This document shows, one piece after another, positions 1 to 8,695 of a DNA stretch of 35,614 nucleotides. Location of the stretch: assembly GCA_946479395.1 (NCBI GenBank), contig CAMLFV010000002.1, positions 1-35,614 on the forward strand. The letters are read 5' to 3'. Every line of letters starts with the position of its first letter. The first letter of the stretch is position 1. Below the pieces are notes generated by a model. It saw nothing but the letters and a program-made list of their open reading frames with translations, made no database searches and had not been told where the DNA came from. Made by a program: the position numbers and the translations under genes. The stretch comes from an uncultured Flavobacterium sp. GTDB lineage: Bacteria; Bacteroidota; Bacteroidia; Flavobacteriales; Flavobacteriaceae.

Positions 1-1
1 A

Positions 2-1207
2 AATCCCGGGCATGATATCGGAGTGGTAACTTTAGTCGGCGAGTTGGTTAAAGTGCAAATGAAGAAAAAGAAGGTAGATCCGTATGGTGATACCCTAAAA
101 ATATACAGAAAAGCAACGCAGAAAGATATCGATATTTGGAGCGATGCCCGCAAGCGCGAAGAACCAATGAAAGTTCGTGCCCGTGAAATTGCGATTGAAT
201 TAAAGCTGGAAATGAAAATTTCCGATATCGAATTTCAAGGCGATGCTTCTAAAGCAACCTTTTATTATACGGCGAACGATCGTGTAGATTTCCGTCAGCT
301 GATTAAAGAATTCGCACGTACATTCAACACCCGTATCGAAATGAAACAGGTAGGTTTCCGCCAGGAAGCTGCTCGTTTAGGCGGTATCGGATCTTGTGGT
401 CGCGAATTGTGCTGTTCTACCTGGTTAACCGATTTTAGAAGTGTAAATACGGCAGCAGCACGTTATCAGCAATTATCATTGAATCCGCAAAAATTGGCTG
501 GTCAGTGTGGTAAGTTAAAATGTTGTTTGAATTATGAATTGGATACGTATTTGGATGCTTTAAAAGGAATGCCTGATACCGATACCAAATTACAAACAAA
601 AAACGGAGAAGCATATTGTCAGAAAATCGATATTTTTAAGCAGGTTATGTGGTTTGCTTATCCATCGAACAGTGCCAATTGGTATAAAATTGAAGTCCCT
701 CAGGTTAAAGAAATTCTTGCCTTAAACAAACAGGGACAGGTTATTGACAGTATTGAAGATTATGTTGCGGAAGATGAAAATACTGTTTCTGTTCAAAATG
801 TAGCAACTACAGAAGACAGTTTGTCGCGATTTGATGAGCCTAAACGAAGAAGAAAACCACAGCGTAACAACAAGAAAAAACCGGTAGGCAATACAGCAGA
901 AAAACCGGCGGCAGGCACAGCAACCGATTTTAAAAAAGCACCACGTTCAAACGAAAATGCTTCAAGACAACCACAAGGTCAGTCAAAGCAGCAACAAAAT
1001 CGTCCGCCAAGAAACAATCAACCAAGAGTTCAGAACATTCAAAATAATCAAAACGAAAAGCCAAAACCGGCGGTTCAAAATAATGCATCGGTGAAATCAA
1101 CCGAAGAAGGTGCGAATAAAAACCAGGCACGTAAAAAGAATTTTAAACGACCTAATAAAAACAACGGAAACAACCCAAACAGTAAACCAAATGATAACAA
1201 ACAATAA
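2..1207 (+). CDS. ricT: RicT/PSP1-domain protein, 5' end outside the window
   Basis: The reading frame is open from base 2, and the residues before the GTG at 23 (NPGHDIG) fit the family, so the true start lies upstream and this entry is partial. The PSP1 domain fills roughly the first 220 codons. Two cysteine-rich motifs, CGRELCC (about 395-415) and CGKLKCC (about 506-526), match the cysteines that in Bacillus RicT (YaaT) bind an iron-sulfur cluster in the Ric complex, which affects RNA maturation and development. Whether the Flavobacteriaceae homologue does the same is unknown. The last 120 or so residues are a low-complexity tail rich in Asn, Lys, Gln and Pro, probably disordered. The 3' end overlaps the gldH start by 17 bases, so the two are likely co-transcribed. 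I am confident of the family and less so of the function. Confidence 0.9.
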   Translation, partial: NPGHDIGVVTLVGELVKVQMKKKKVDPYGDTLKIYRKATQKDIDIWSDARKREEPMKVRAREIAIELKLEMKISDIEFQGDASKATFYYTANDRVDFRQLIKEFARTFNTRIEMKQVGFRQEAARLGGIGSCGRELCCSTWLTDFRSVNTAAARYQQLSLNPQKLAGQCGKLKCCLNYELDTYLDALKGMPDTDTKLQTKNGEAYCQKIDIFKQVMWFAYPSNSANWYKIEVPQVKEILALNKQGQVIDSIEDYVAEDENTVSVQNVATTEDSLSRFDEPKRRRKPQRNNKKKPVGNTAEKPAAGTATDFKKAPRSNENASRQPQGQSKQQQNRPPRNNQPRVQNIQNNQNEKPKPAVQNNASVKSTEEGANKNQARKKNFKRPNKNNGNNPNSKPNDNKQ

Positions 1208-1682
1208 AAGAAATCTCTTTAAATTTGTTGCCTTATCAGCAGTAATGGCATTTACAGCTTGCACTACGACCGATTTTTTTAACGAATACAAATCATTGCC
1301 AGACGGTTGGAAAAAAAGCGAACCTACTGTTTTTGATTTTGAATCGTTAGATACCATTACAAAGCACGATGCGTACATAAATATTCGTACAAAAAACGAT
1401 TATCCGTACAGCAATTTGTTTTTAATCGTAAAAATGTTTCCGCCCGAAGGTAATGCTACGGTTGATACATTGCAGTATCAAATGGCGAATGCAGACGGAA
1501 CTATGTTGGGAACCGGTTTTACCGATGTGAAAGAACACAAGCTTATCTGGCGAAAAAAAGTGGTGTTTAAAAAGCAGGGTGTTTACAAAATTGAAGTGGA
1601 ACACGCCATGCGAAAAGTAAATGAAGTAAAAGGCGATGCGGTTTTAAACGGCATTACCGAAATTGGTTTACAAGTACAATAA
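1191..1682 (+). CDS. gldH: Gliding motility lipoprotein GldH
   Basis: This is a 163-residue lipoprotein. The ATG at 1191 is chosen because it gives a clean signal peptide (basic MITNNKR, hydrophobic stretch, FTAC with the lipid-modified Cys at residue 24). An upstream in-frame ATG at 1110 would bury this signal. The mature part (FNEYKSLPDGWKKSEP near the start, then a beta-rich domain) resembles GldH, one of the lipoproteins needed for gliding in Flavobacterium johnsoniae and associated with the Gld/type IX secretion apparatus. The order ricT-gldH-penicillin-binding protein is, to my knowledge, common in Flavobacteriaceae and supports the call. The start lies inside the ricT tail (17-base overlap), and the PBP gene follows after 16 bases, suggesting one transcript. 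Confidence 0.88.
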   Translation: MITNNKRNLFKFVALSAVMAFTACTTTDFFNEYKSLPDGWKKSEPTVFDFESLDTITKHDAYINIRTKNDYPYSNLFLIVKMFPPEGNATVDTLQYQMANADGTMLGTGFTDVKEHKLIWRKKVVFKKQGVYKIEVEHAMRKVNEVKGDAVLNGITEIGLQVQ

Positions 1683-1698
1683 TTATTCATAAGACATT

Positions 1699-4041
1699 AT
1701 GGAAAAAATAGAAGATTCTAAAAAGAAGGAACTATCTACCAATAGAAAATTTCTGCGTTTATTCTGGAAATTATTCGGTGCAGGTGTTGCCTTTGTTATA
1801 TTGATTTTTGCTTTTGCCAATTGGGGAATTTTTGGTGCGATGCCAAGTTTCGATGAATTGGAAAATCCGGAATCAAGCGTAGCAACAGAAATTATATCGG
1901 CAGACGGAAAAACCCTTGGCAAGTTTTACCTTGAAAACCGCGTGCCTGTTAAATACGAAGAATTACCGCAACATTTGGTTGATGCATTGATTGCTACCGA
2001 AGATGAACGTTTTCATTCACATTCTGGTATCGATGCCCGCGGAACCATGCGAGCTATTTTCAGTGCCGGATCAAGCGGTGGTGCAAGTACCATAAGCCAG
2101 CAGTTGGCAAAAAACTTATTTCACGGAAGTTCTGGTTCAAGCAATAAACTTTTTCGTGTCATTCAAAAGGTAAAAGAGTGGATTATTGCCGTAAAATTAG
2201 AGCGTCAGTACACCAAAAACGAAATCATTGCTTATTATCTTAATACCGTAGATTTTGTTAGTAATGCGTATGGAATTCGTTCGGCGGCTAACATATATTT
2301 CAATAAAGAACCTAAAAAACTAACGGTTGAAGAGGCTGCTGTTTTGGTAGGAATGCTTCAGGCACCTTCTCGTTACAATCCGCGTTTTAATCCGGATCGG
2401 GCAGAAAACCGTAGGAATATAGTTTTGGCCCAAATGGCTAAAAATGGTAAAATTACCGAAGCCGAAAAAGAAAAATATCAGGCAAAGCCTTTAAAAATAA
2501 ATTATACACCAGAAACACATACAAAAGGTTACGCAACCTATTTTAGAGAATATTTGCGTGATTATATGCGTAAATGGGTAAAGGAAAATCCTAAAAAAGA
2601 CGGATCAACCTATGATATTTACCGCGATGGTTTGCGTATTTACACTACGATTGATTCTCGTATGCAGGAATATGCTGAAGAAGCGGTAGAAATGCACTTG
2701 TCTAATTTGCAGAAAGAATTCTTTAAGCAGCAAAAAGGCAATAAAAATGCCCCTTTTATTCAGATCAATCAAGCAGAAACAAAAAAAATAATCGACCGTG
2801 CAATGCGTAATTCGGAACGTTGGCGACAAATGAGCGCGCAAGGTAAAGAAGAGGAAGATATCATTAAATCGTTTGATGTTAAAACCAAAATGTCGATTTT
2901 TACCTGGAAAGGCGAAAAAGATACGTTAATGACACCGCGCGATTCTATTGTTTACTACAAGCATTTCTTACAATCGGGTATGATGTCTATGGAACCTGTT
3001 ACAGGTAACGTAAAAGCCTGGGTAGGAGGGATCGATTACAAACATTTTCAATACGATCACGTTGCGCAAGGTGCGCGTCAGGTTGGATCTACCTTTAAGC
3101 CGTTTGTGTACGCAACAGCTATAGATCAATTGGGAATGAGTCCTTGCGATTATATTTACGACGGACCTTTTACAATGCCTAAAGGACGCTATGGAATTCA
3201 ACAGCCATGGTCGCCTAAAAACTCGGCAGGTAAATATTACGGTTCGGTAACAATGAAATATGCTTTGGCGCAATCGTTAAACACTGTAACAGCTCGTTTA
3301 ATGGATCGTGTTGGTCCAAAAGCGGTTATTGATTTATGTAGAGATTTAGGCGTAAAATCAGATATTCCGGCTTCTCCGGCAATTGCGTTGGGGGCTGTGG
3401 AAATTACGGTGAGCGATATGGTTGCTGCTTACAGCACGTTTGCAAATCAAGGAGTTTACGTAAAGCCACGTTTTGTAAATAAAATTACCGATAAAAACGG
3501 CGTTGTTTTGTTTGAATCAAGAGCCGAAACGCGCGACGTTATGAATAAAGACATTGCATACGCAATTGTTAAATTGTTAGAAGGTGTAACCGAAGGTGGT
3601 TCAGGTGGACGCTTGCGTTATACAGGTTCAGGCGGTGCGGGTTATCACACCATGACAGGTTATCCGTATGCCTTTAAAAATCCTATTGCAGGTAAAACGG
3701 GTACCACACAGAACAATTCAGACGGTTGGTTCATTGGTATGGTTCCTAACTTGGTTACTGGCGTTTGGGTTGGTAACGAAGATCGTGCAGCGCACTTTAA
3801 ATCAACCGTTTACGGACAAGGAGCAACTATGGCATTACCAATTTGGGGTATCTTTATGAAAAAATGTTATGGCGATAAAACGCTGTATGTTTCCGATGAA
3901 GATTTTGAACGCCCAGCAAATATAAGTGTATTGGTTGATTGCTGGAAACGAGCTGCAAACGATTCAGTTATTGGCGGAAGCAGCAAAAGAGATAGTTTAG
4001 CACCACCAACAGAAACCGTTCCTACAGAATTTGATTTTTAA
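1699..4041 (+). CDS. Class A penicillin-binding protein (PBP1A type)
   Basis: This is a bifunctional peptidoglycan synthase of 780 residues, a usual length for the class. It has a short cytoplasmic N-terminus, one membrane anchor (about residues 23-45), then a GT51 glycosyltransferase domain with catalytic Glu101 in TEDERFHSHSGID. The transpeptidase domain follows, with SxxK at Ser464-Lys467 (GSTFKPF), an SLN motif, and KTG at 666-668 (GKTGTTQNNSDGW). All key residues are present. It polymerises lipid II and crosslinks peptides on the outer face of the inner membrane. It lies 16 bases after gldH and ends at a strong terminator (4047-4073). It resembles MrcA/PonA of other bacteria; the exact paralogue cannot be fixed from sequence alone. 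Confidence 0.95.
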   Translation: MEKIEDSKKKELSTNRKFLRLFWKLFGAGVAFVILIFAFANWGIFGAMPSFDELENPESSVATEIISADGKTLGKFYLENRVPVKYEELPQHLVDALIATEDERFHSHSGIDARGTMRAIFSAGSSGGASTISQQLAKNLFHGSSGSSNKLFRVIQKVKEWIIAVKLERQYTKNEIIAYYLNTVDFVSNAYGIRSAANIYFNKEPKKLTVEEAAVLVGMLQAPSRYNPRFNPDRAENRRNIVLAQMAKNGKITEAEKEKYQAKPLKINYTPETHTKGYATYFREYLRDYMRKWVKENPKKDGSTYDIYRDGLRIYTTIDSRMQEYAEEAVEMHLSNLQKEFFKQQKGNKNAPFIQINQAETKKIIDRAMRNSERWRQMSAQGKEEEDIIKSFDVKTKMSIFTWKGEKDTLMTPRDSIVYYKHFLQSGMMSMEPVTGNVKAWVGGIDYKHFQYDHVAQGARQVGSTFKPFVYATAIDQLGMSPCDYIYDGPFTMPKGRYGIQQPWSPKNSAGKYYGSVTMKYALAQSLNTVTARLMDRVGPKAVIDLCRDLGVKSDIPASPAIALGAVEITVSDMVAAYSTFANQGVYVKPRFVNKITDKNGVVLFESRAETRDVMNKDIAYAIVKLLEGVTEGGSGGRLRYTGSGGAGYHTMTGYPYAFKNPIAGKTGTTQNNSDGWFIGMVPNLVTGVWVGNEDRAAHFKSTVYGQGATMALPIWGIFMKKCYGDKTLYVSDEDFERPANISVLVDCWKRAANDSVIGGSSKRDSLAPPTETVPTEFDF

Positions 4042-4046
4042 TATTT

Positions 4047-4078
4047 AAACGACTTCTTTTTTTGAAGTCGTTTTTTTT
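4047..4078 (+). terminator. Rho-independent terminator after the PBP gene
   Basis: Arms 4047-4056 and 4064-4073 (core CGACTTC/GAAGTCG) enclose a seven-T loop and are followed by a T run. It starts six bases after the PBP stop codon and separates ricT-gldH-PBP from the CoA-transferase genes. Confidence 0.9.
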
Positions 4079-4110
4079 ATATTTTTATACTCTTAACAAT
4101 CTAAATAATT

Positions 4111-4812
4111 ATGATTAATAAAAAGGTTGCAAATGCGCAAGAAGCATTACACGATGTGCAAGATAATCAAACCATTATGGTGGGCGGATTTGGATTAAGC
4201 GGTATTCCCGAAAATTCAATTGCCGAATTGGTTCGTAAAAACATTACGGGTTTAACCTGTATTTCTAATAACGCGGGTGTTGATGATTTTGGTCTGGGAT
4301 TACTATTGCAAAAACGTCAGATAAAAAAAATGATCGCTTCTTATGTAGGTGAAAATGCAGAATTTGAACGCCAGATGTTAAGTGGCGAATTAGATGTTGA
4401 ATTAACACCACAAGGTACATTAGCAGAAAAATGTCGTGCTGCACAAGCGGGTATTCCTGCATTTTTTACGCCTGCAGGTTACGGAACCGAAGTTGCCGAA
4501 GGTAAAGAAACACGCGAATTCAATGGAAAAATGTATGTAATGGAAGAAGCCTACCAAGCCGATTTTGCTATTGTAAAAGCATGGAAAGGTGACGAAGCAG
4601 GAAACTTAATTTTCAAAGGAACTACACGCAGTTTTAACGCAGTTATGGCTGGTGCAGGTAAAATCACCATTGCCGAAGTAGAAGAACTGTTACCGGTAGG
4701 TGCATTAGATCCGAACCAAATCCATATTCCGGGAATTTATGTGAAACGTATTTTTCAAGGCGAAAAGTACGAGAAAAGAATTGAACAACGAACGGTACGT
4801 AAAAGAGATTAA
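4111..4812 (+). CDS. scoA: 3-oxoacid CoA-transferase subunit A
   Basis: This is the 233-residue alpha subunit of a class I CoA-transferase of the succinyl-CoA:3-ketoacid type, which moves CoA from succinyl-CoA to acetoacetate in ketone-body or acetoacetate use. Family features are the N-terminal [13 protein letters not shown], the [14 protein letters not shown] segment and [15 protein letters not shown]. The length is standard for separate bacterial A subunits. It is followed after two bases by the B subunit, so the two are surely co-translated to form the heteromeric enzyme. It could instead be an AtoD-type acetate CoA-transferase; the close resemblance to Bacillus ScoA favours the succinyl-CoA enzyme. 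Confidence 0.9.
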   Translation: MINKKVANAQEALHDVQDNQTIMVGGFGLSGIPENSIAELVRKNITGLTCISNNAGVDDFGLGLLLQKRQIKKMIASYVGENAEFERQMLSGELDVELTPQGTLAEKCRAAQAGIPAFFTPAGYGTEVAEGKETREFNGKMYVMEEAYQADFAIVKAWKGDEAGNLIFKGTTRSFNAVMAGAGKITIAEVEELLPVGALDPNQIHIPGIYVKRIFQGEKYEKRIEQRTVRKRD

Positions 4813-4814
4813 TT

Positions 4815-5471
4815 ATGGCATTAGATAAAATAGGCATTGCAAAACGTATTGCCAAAGAATTACAAGACGGATTTTATGTAAACTTAGGAATTGGTATTCC
4901 AACCTTGGTTGCAAATTATATTCCTGAAGGAATGAACGTAGAATTTCAGTCAGAAAACGGCGTTTTAGGTATGGGACCTTTTCCTTTTGAAGGCGATGAA
5001 GATGCAGATCTAATCAACGCTGGCAAACAAACCATCACCACGCTGCCAGGAGCCTCATTCTTTGATTCGGCTATGAGCTTTGGAATGATTCGTTCACAAC
5101 ACGTAGATTTAACTATTTTAGGAGCTATGGAAGTTTCTGAAAACGGAGATATCGCTAACTGGAAAATTCCCGGGAAAATGGTAAAAGGTATGGGTGGTGC
5201 TATGGATTTAGTAGCGTCGGCAGAAAATATCATTGTTGCCATGATGCACGTTAACAAAGCAGGCGAATCTAAAATATTAAAAAAATGTACCTTGCCTTTA
5301 ACAGGTGTTGGCTGCGTTAAAAAAGTGGTGACCGAATTAGCGTTGATGGAAATTACTCCAAACGGTTTTAAATTGTTAGAACGTGCTCCGGGTGTATCGG
5401 TAGAAGAAATTATTAAAGCAACAGAAGCTGAATTAATCATTGAAGGAACAATTCCTGAAATGAGTATCTAA
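4815..5471 (+). CDS. scoB: 3-oxoacid CoA-transferase subunit B
   Basis: This is the 218-residue beta subunit. It carries the catalytic glutamate that forms the CoA thioester intermediate: Glu47 in SENGVLGMGPFP. The glycine-rich stretch NLGIGIPTLVANYIP near the N-terminus and GKMVKGMGGAMDLV in the middle are typical. The start codon is two bases after the scoA stop. No terminator hairpin with a T run follows; the next 180 bases hold a copy of the dispersed inverted repeat instead. Confidence 0.92.
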   Translation: MALDKIGIAKRIAKELQDGFYVNLGIGIPTLVANYIPEGMNVEFQSENGVLGMGPFPFEGDEDADLINAGKQTITTLPGASFFDSAMSFGMIRSQHVDLTILGAMEVSENGDIANWKIPGKMVKGMGGAMDLVASAENIIVAMMHVNKAGESKILKKCTLPLTGVGCVKKVVTELALMEITPNGFKLLERAPGVSVEEIIKATEAELIIEGTIPEMSI

Positions 5472-5517
5472 AAAATAAATTGATTATTAGTAAGTTTTAA
5501 ATCAAATTTAAGTAAAT

Positions 5518-5598
5518 CGTCACTTCGAGTAGCGTAACAAAGTGGAGCGTATCGAGAAGTTTTTCAGATTAAAAGTTCTCGACAAGCTCGAACTGACG
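5518..5598. repeat. Dispersed inverted repeat, copy 1 (CGTCA...TGACG)
   Basis: This intergenic element of about 81 bases begins CGTCACTTCGAGTAGCGTAA and ends with GTTCTCGACAAGCTCGAACTGACG. The two halves are imperfect inverted complements (TATCGAGAAG against GTTCTCGA, CTTCGAG against CTCGAA). The same ends recur at 18127-18205 in opposite orientation, and at 26024-26114 and 26639-26758. It looks like a REP/MITE-type element with no coding capacity. Confidence 0.75.
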
Positions 5599-5657
5599 GA
5601 CGATAACTAATCATATTTGATTTAAACTACTATTAATGATAAAAAAATAAATTGGCT

Positions 5658-6914
5658 ATGAAAAACGAAAATTTAGAAAGATATCAAGATTTAGCTGTAG
5701 CCGATCCATCCGATCAGAAAAAGAAAGTACCATTTGTAGTACGGTTGGCGTGTGTTTTAATCAGCTTAATAGCTATATTTTATATTTGTATTGCCGGTAA
5801 ATCTGTTTTGGTACCCTTAGTTATAGGCTTCTTGGTGTCGATGTTGTTGTTGCCTATGTCTAATTTTCAGGAAAAAAAACTGAAATTTCCACGTATTGTA
5901 TCTTCTTTGTTATCTGCGATAATGTTTTCTTTAACGGTGCTTGCCGTGTTTTATTTTATTGGAACACAAATGGCACGTTTTACAGAAGATCTGCCAGAAT
6001 TTCAACAACAAATTGAAAAATTGGTTCACGAAGCACAAGTTTATGTATATGATAAATTTGGCGTATCAGAAGAAGAACAAATAAATTATATCGAAAAAAA
6101 TGCCGAAGATTTTCTTAAACGTGGATCGGGTATGTTAGGCACGGCAGTTACATCGTTAACTTCTGTGTTGGCATCGGCAATGTTTACTTTTTTAGGAATC
6201 TTTTTCTTTTTGCTGTACCGTAGTCATTTGGTTAAATTTTTAATTTGGTGTTTCCCGCCAAAAGATCAAACCAAAGTAAAAGAAGTAATTGTTGAAATTC
6301 AAAGCATCATAAAACAATACATTTTTGGTTTAATGATACAAGTAGTTGCGGTCTCGGGCTTAATGTTCATAGCCTATTCAATCATTGGTATTAGGTATGC
6401 GTTATTGTTTGCGGTGCTGTGCGGAGTGTTAAATTTAATACCTTACATTGGTGTTTTTATAGCTACTATTTTGGCAGCAATTGTAACATTGGCAACAGGC
6501 GAACCTATACAGGCACTTTGGGTAATTGTTGCAGTTTTGGTTGTAAATTCAATCGATGGAAACATTATCACACCAAAAATCATTGGTTCTAAAGTGGCAT
6601 TAAACTCGTTCGTAGTATTGTTTGGAATTGTGATTGCCGAATCTATTTGGGGAATTGCCGGTATGTTTTTAGCGATTCCAGTTTTGGCAATATTCAAAAT
6701 TATTTTTGATAATGTGGAAGGCTTGCGACCGTACGGATTTGTGTTGGGCGAAGATAATGCACCCACGCCGTTGTTTGAGAAGTATTATGATAAATACATC
6801 TACCGTAAAAAACCAAAAGACGAAGATTTGCCAAAAGTGTTGCAAACCGAAGAGCAAAATCACGAAGAAGGAAAAACATCTGATTCTGATAACGATGAAA
6901 AAGATAATTCTTAA
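5658..6914 (+). CDS. AI-2E family transporter (TqsA/YdiK-like permease)
   Basis: This 418-residue polytopic inner-membrane protein belongs to the AI-2E transporter family (DUF20). I start it at the ATG at 5658; an in-frame TTG two codons upstream is less likely. Two or three N-terminal membrane segments (about residues 25-95) are followed by a hydrophilic insert with amphipathic helices (about 105-165), then further membrane segments with GVLNLIPYIGVFIATILAAI and NSIDGNIITPKIIGSKVALN, both characteristic of the family. The C-terminal 45 residues are charged and probably cytosolic. Family members have been linked to autoinducer-2 export or Na+/H+ antiport; the substrate here is unknown. A terminator follows immediately. 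Confidence 0.88.
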   Translation: MKNENLERYQDLAVADPSDQKKKVPFVVRLACVLISLIAIFYICIAGKSVLVPLVIGFLVSMLLLPMSNFQEKKLKFPRIVSSLLSAIMFSLTVLAVFYFIGTQMARFTEDLPEFQQQIEKLVHEAQVYVYDKFGVSEEEQINYIEKNAEDFLKRGSGMLGTAVTSLTSVLASAMFTFLGIFFFLLYRSHLVKFLIWCFPPKDQTKVKEVIVEIQSIIKQYIFGLMIQVVAVSGLMFIAYSIIGIRYALLFAVLCGVLNLIPYIGVFIATILAAIVTLATGEPIQALWVIVAVLVVNSIDGNIITPKIIGSKVALNSFVVLFGIVIAESIWGIAGMFLAIPVLAIFKIIFDNVEGLRPYGFVLGEDNAPTPLFEKYYDKYIYRKKPKDEDLPKVLQTEEQNHEEGKTSDSDNDEKDNS

Positions 6915-6920
6915 AGATAA

Positions 6921-6947
6921 AAATCCATCATTACGATGGATTTTTTT
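6921..6947 (+). terminator. Rho-independent terminator after the AI-2E permease gene
   Basis: Arms 6921-6929 (AAATCCATC) and 6935-6943 (GATGGATTT) around a five-base loop, followed by T's, seven bases after the stop codon. Confidence 0.88.
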
Positions 6948-6979
6948 GTGTTTAAAAACACGAGATTGTTTTACTTTTG
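6945..6979 (+). promoter_or_regulatory. Putative Bacteroidota-type promoter for the rRNA methyltransferase
   Basis: TTTG at 6945-6948 and TACTTTTG at 6972-6979 fit the Bacteroidota consensus TTTG / TAnnTTTG with a 23-base spacer. The transcript would start only about 7 bases before the ATG at 6994. The upstream box overlaps the T run of the preceding terminator. Confidence 0.5.
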
Positions 6980-6993
6980 TAAAAAATAATTAA

Positions 6994-8163
6994 ATGGAAT
7001 TTGCAAAGGTTATATTAAAGCAAGGTAAAGAAAAGTCAATTTTACGTAAGCATCCGTGGGTGTTTAGTGGTGCCGTTTATGGTGTAAGCGATGAGTTGGA
7101 AGACGGACAAATGGTTGATATTACTACATACAACGGCGATCATTTGGCAACCGGTTTTTACAGCAATAAAGGAAGCATTGTTGTGCGCATATTAACTTTT
7201 AAAGGCGAAGTTTTTACTGATGATTTTTGGGAAAACCGATTAAATGCTGCATGGAATTTACGTTTAAAACTTTTTAATATCAAAGAAACCAATGCTTTTC
7301 GATTGATTCATGGCGAAGGCGACGAAATTCCGGGTTTGATTATCGATTATTACAACAAAAACTTTGTGATTCAGGCGCATTCTACAGGGATTTATTTGAA
7401 CATGAAGAAAATTGCCGATGCGATACAAAAATGCTTTCCTGATTATTGCGAAACCATTTACTGTAAAAGTGCCAACACCCTTCCAAATACCGGAACCGAT
7501 TTTCATTTATACGGAACAGCTGCCGAAACAGTAGCAAAAGAAAACAACATTCAGTTTCATGTAAATTGGGTTGAAGGACAAAAAACAGGATTCTTTTTAG
7601 ATCAACGCGAGAATAGAAAGTTATTGGAAAGATATTCAAACGGAAAAAAAGTACTGAATACATTTTGCTATACTGGCGGTTTTTCTATTTACGCCATGAA
7701 TGCTGGTGCCAATTTGGTTACCTCTGTTGATATATCAGAAAAAGCCGTAAAATTGGCTGCAGAAAACATGGAATTAAACTTTCCTCAAAGCAATCATCAG
7801 GCTGTAGCATCAGACGTTTTTGAGTTTTTAAAAGAAAATAAAAACCAGTATGAAGTTATAGTTTTAGATCCGCCCGCATTTGCTAAAAACATAAAAAGTA
7901 AGCACACCGCCACACAAGCATACAAACGCTTAAACGTTGCCGGTTTAAAAACCATTACTAAAGGCGGTTTCTTATTCACTTTTTCATGCTCGCAGGTGAT
8001 TGATGAGGTGCTTTTTTACAATACCGTAGCTGCTGCTGCAATAGAATCGGGTAGAAAAGTACGTGTGTTGCACAAGCTTTCGCAAGGTCCAGATCATCCT
8101 GTGAATATGTTCCATCCTGAAGGATCTTACCTTAAAGGTTTGGTTTTATACGTGGAAGAATAA
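6994..8163 (+). CDS. RlmI-like class I SAM-dependent rRNA methyltransferase
   Basis: This 389-residue protein has the architecture of RlmI (YccW), which makes m5C1962 in 23S rRNA. An N-terminal PUA-like domain (KGKEKSILRKHPWVFSGAV, residues about 9-80) is followed by a central EEHEE-type region and a Rossmann methyltransferase. Visible motifs are the SAM-binding LNTFCYTGGFSIYA, the DPPAF motif starting at Asp292, and Cys332 in FTFSCSQ, the position expected for the catalytic cysteine of m5C methyltransferases. It is complete and of standard length. It has its own promoter candidate and is followed by a repeat half-copy and a terminator. Substrate assignment rests on family resemblance. Confidence 0.9.
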   Translation: MEFAKVILKQGKEKSILRKHPWVFSGAVYGVSDELEDGQMVDITTYNGDHLATGFYSNKGSIVVRILTFKGEVFTDDFWENRLNAAWNLRLKLFNIKETNAFRLIHGEGDEIPGLIIDYYNKNFVIQAHSTGIYLNMKKIADAIQKCFPDYCETIYCKSANTLPNTGTDFHLYGTAAETVAKENNIQFHVNWVEGQKTGFFLDQRENRKLLERYSNGKKVLNTFCYTGGFSIYAMNAGANLVTSVDISEKAVKLAAENMELNFPQSNHQAVASDVFEFLKENKNQYEVIVLDPPAFAKNIKSKHTATQAYKRLNVAGLKTITKGGFLFTFSCSQVIDEVLFYNTVAAAAIESGRKVRVLHKLSQGPDHPVNMFHPEGSYLKGLVLYVEE

Positions 8164-8193
8164 TCAGTCATAAAATAAAAGATATAAGATGAT

Positions 8194-8219
8194 CGTCAGT
8201 TCGAGCCTGTCGAGAACTT
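8194..8219. repeat. Half copy of the dispersed repeat
   Basis: CGTCAGTTCGAGCCTGTCGAG plus the following AACTT match one arm of the inverted repeats at 18127 and 26024. No opposite arm follows, so this is a solitary or decayed half. Confidence 0.6.
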
Positions 8220-8229
8220 ATAAACCATT

Positions 8230-8270
8230 AAACTCGCACAAATATAGTTTCTGTGCGAGTTTTGTTTTTT
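8230..8270 (+). terminator. Rho-independent terminator after the methyltransferase gene
   Basis: Eleven-base perfect arms at 8230-8240 (AAACTCGCACA) and 8252-8262 (TGTGCGAGTTT), an 11-base loop, then TTGTTTTTT. It lies 66 bases beyond the stop codon, after the repeat half-copy. Confidence 0.85.
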
Positions 8271-8386
8271 AGCATGTAGAACAAGCTCGTCATTCTGCCT
8301 ATAAAAAGTTCTACAAATACTTCTTTAAAAACATTTTAATTTTGAAATGTTTCTTATTTAGAGCAGAAATTTAAAATCACTAAAAA

Positions 8387-8458
8387 GATCTTTTTGAAAT
8401 TCAAAGACCTTTAACAAGAGAAGAAGCAGAAGATTATGAATTGAATGTAGTCCATTAA
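8387..8458 (+). pseudogene. Possible C-terminal remnant of a lost gene
   Basis: In the gene-poor stretch 8271-8640 one short frame reads DLFEIQRPLTREEAEDYELN VVH and stop. It has no start codon, and an in-frame stop lies just upstream. The residue mix (TREEAEDYEL) looks protein-like, and a good terminator follows 38 bases later, as expected for the tail of a gene whose front has been deleted. The family is not recognised. It could be chance; confidence is low. Confidence 0.25.
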
Positions 8459-8495
8459 ATATATATTTAAAAAAGTTAAATAACACTTATTACAT

Positions 8496-8530
8496 TCGGG
8501 CTTAGGCTTTACTTAAGCCCGATTTATTTT
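8496..8530 (+). terminator. Rho-independent terminator without an obvious gene
   Basis: Nine-base perfect arms 8496-8504 (TCGGGCTTA) and 8514-8522 (TAAGCCCGA), then TTTATTTTT. No intact gene precedes it; the only candidate is the short remnant at 8387-8458. The bases from 8531 to the promoter at 8641 show nothing I recognise. Confidence 0.75.
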
Positions 8531-8640
8531 TATGAGTTTTTATTGAAATAGAAAACGATGAAAGTGTTCAGTCAATAATAGAGAAGATAAAAGTCTTTAA
8601 AAGCCATCTGTTAATAATTCACTATATTATTAATTAAAAA

Positions 8641-8671
8641 TTTGTAGGTTTCAAAATAAAAATTATATTTG
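8641..8671 (+). promoter_or_regulatory. Putative Bacteroidota-type promoter for the first lipoprotein gene
   Basis: TTTG at 8641-8644 and TATATTTG at 8664-8671, spacer 19 bases, match the TTTG / TAnnTTTG pattern. The predicted transcript starts about 18 bases before the ATG at 8696. Confidence 0.6.
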
Positions 8672-8695
8672 ATATAAATAATTAAAATATTGTAT

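Noticed and set aside
1110..1190. Longer start for gldH at 1110.
   Set aside because: It would place 27 hydrophilic residues before the lipoprotein signal peptide and overlap ricT by 98 bases.
4946..5440. A 164-codon minus-strand open frame antisense to scoB.
   Set aside because: It lies wholly within a well-supported gene, has no family features and reflects the codon composition of scoB.
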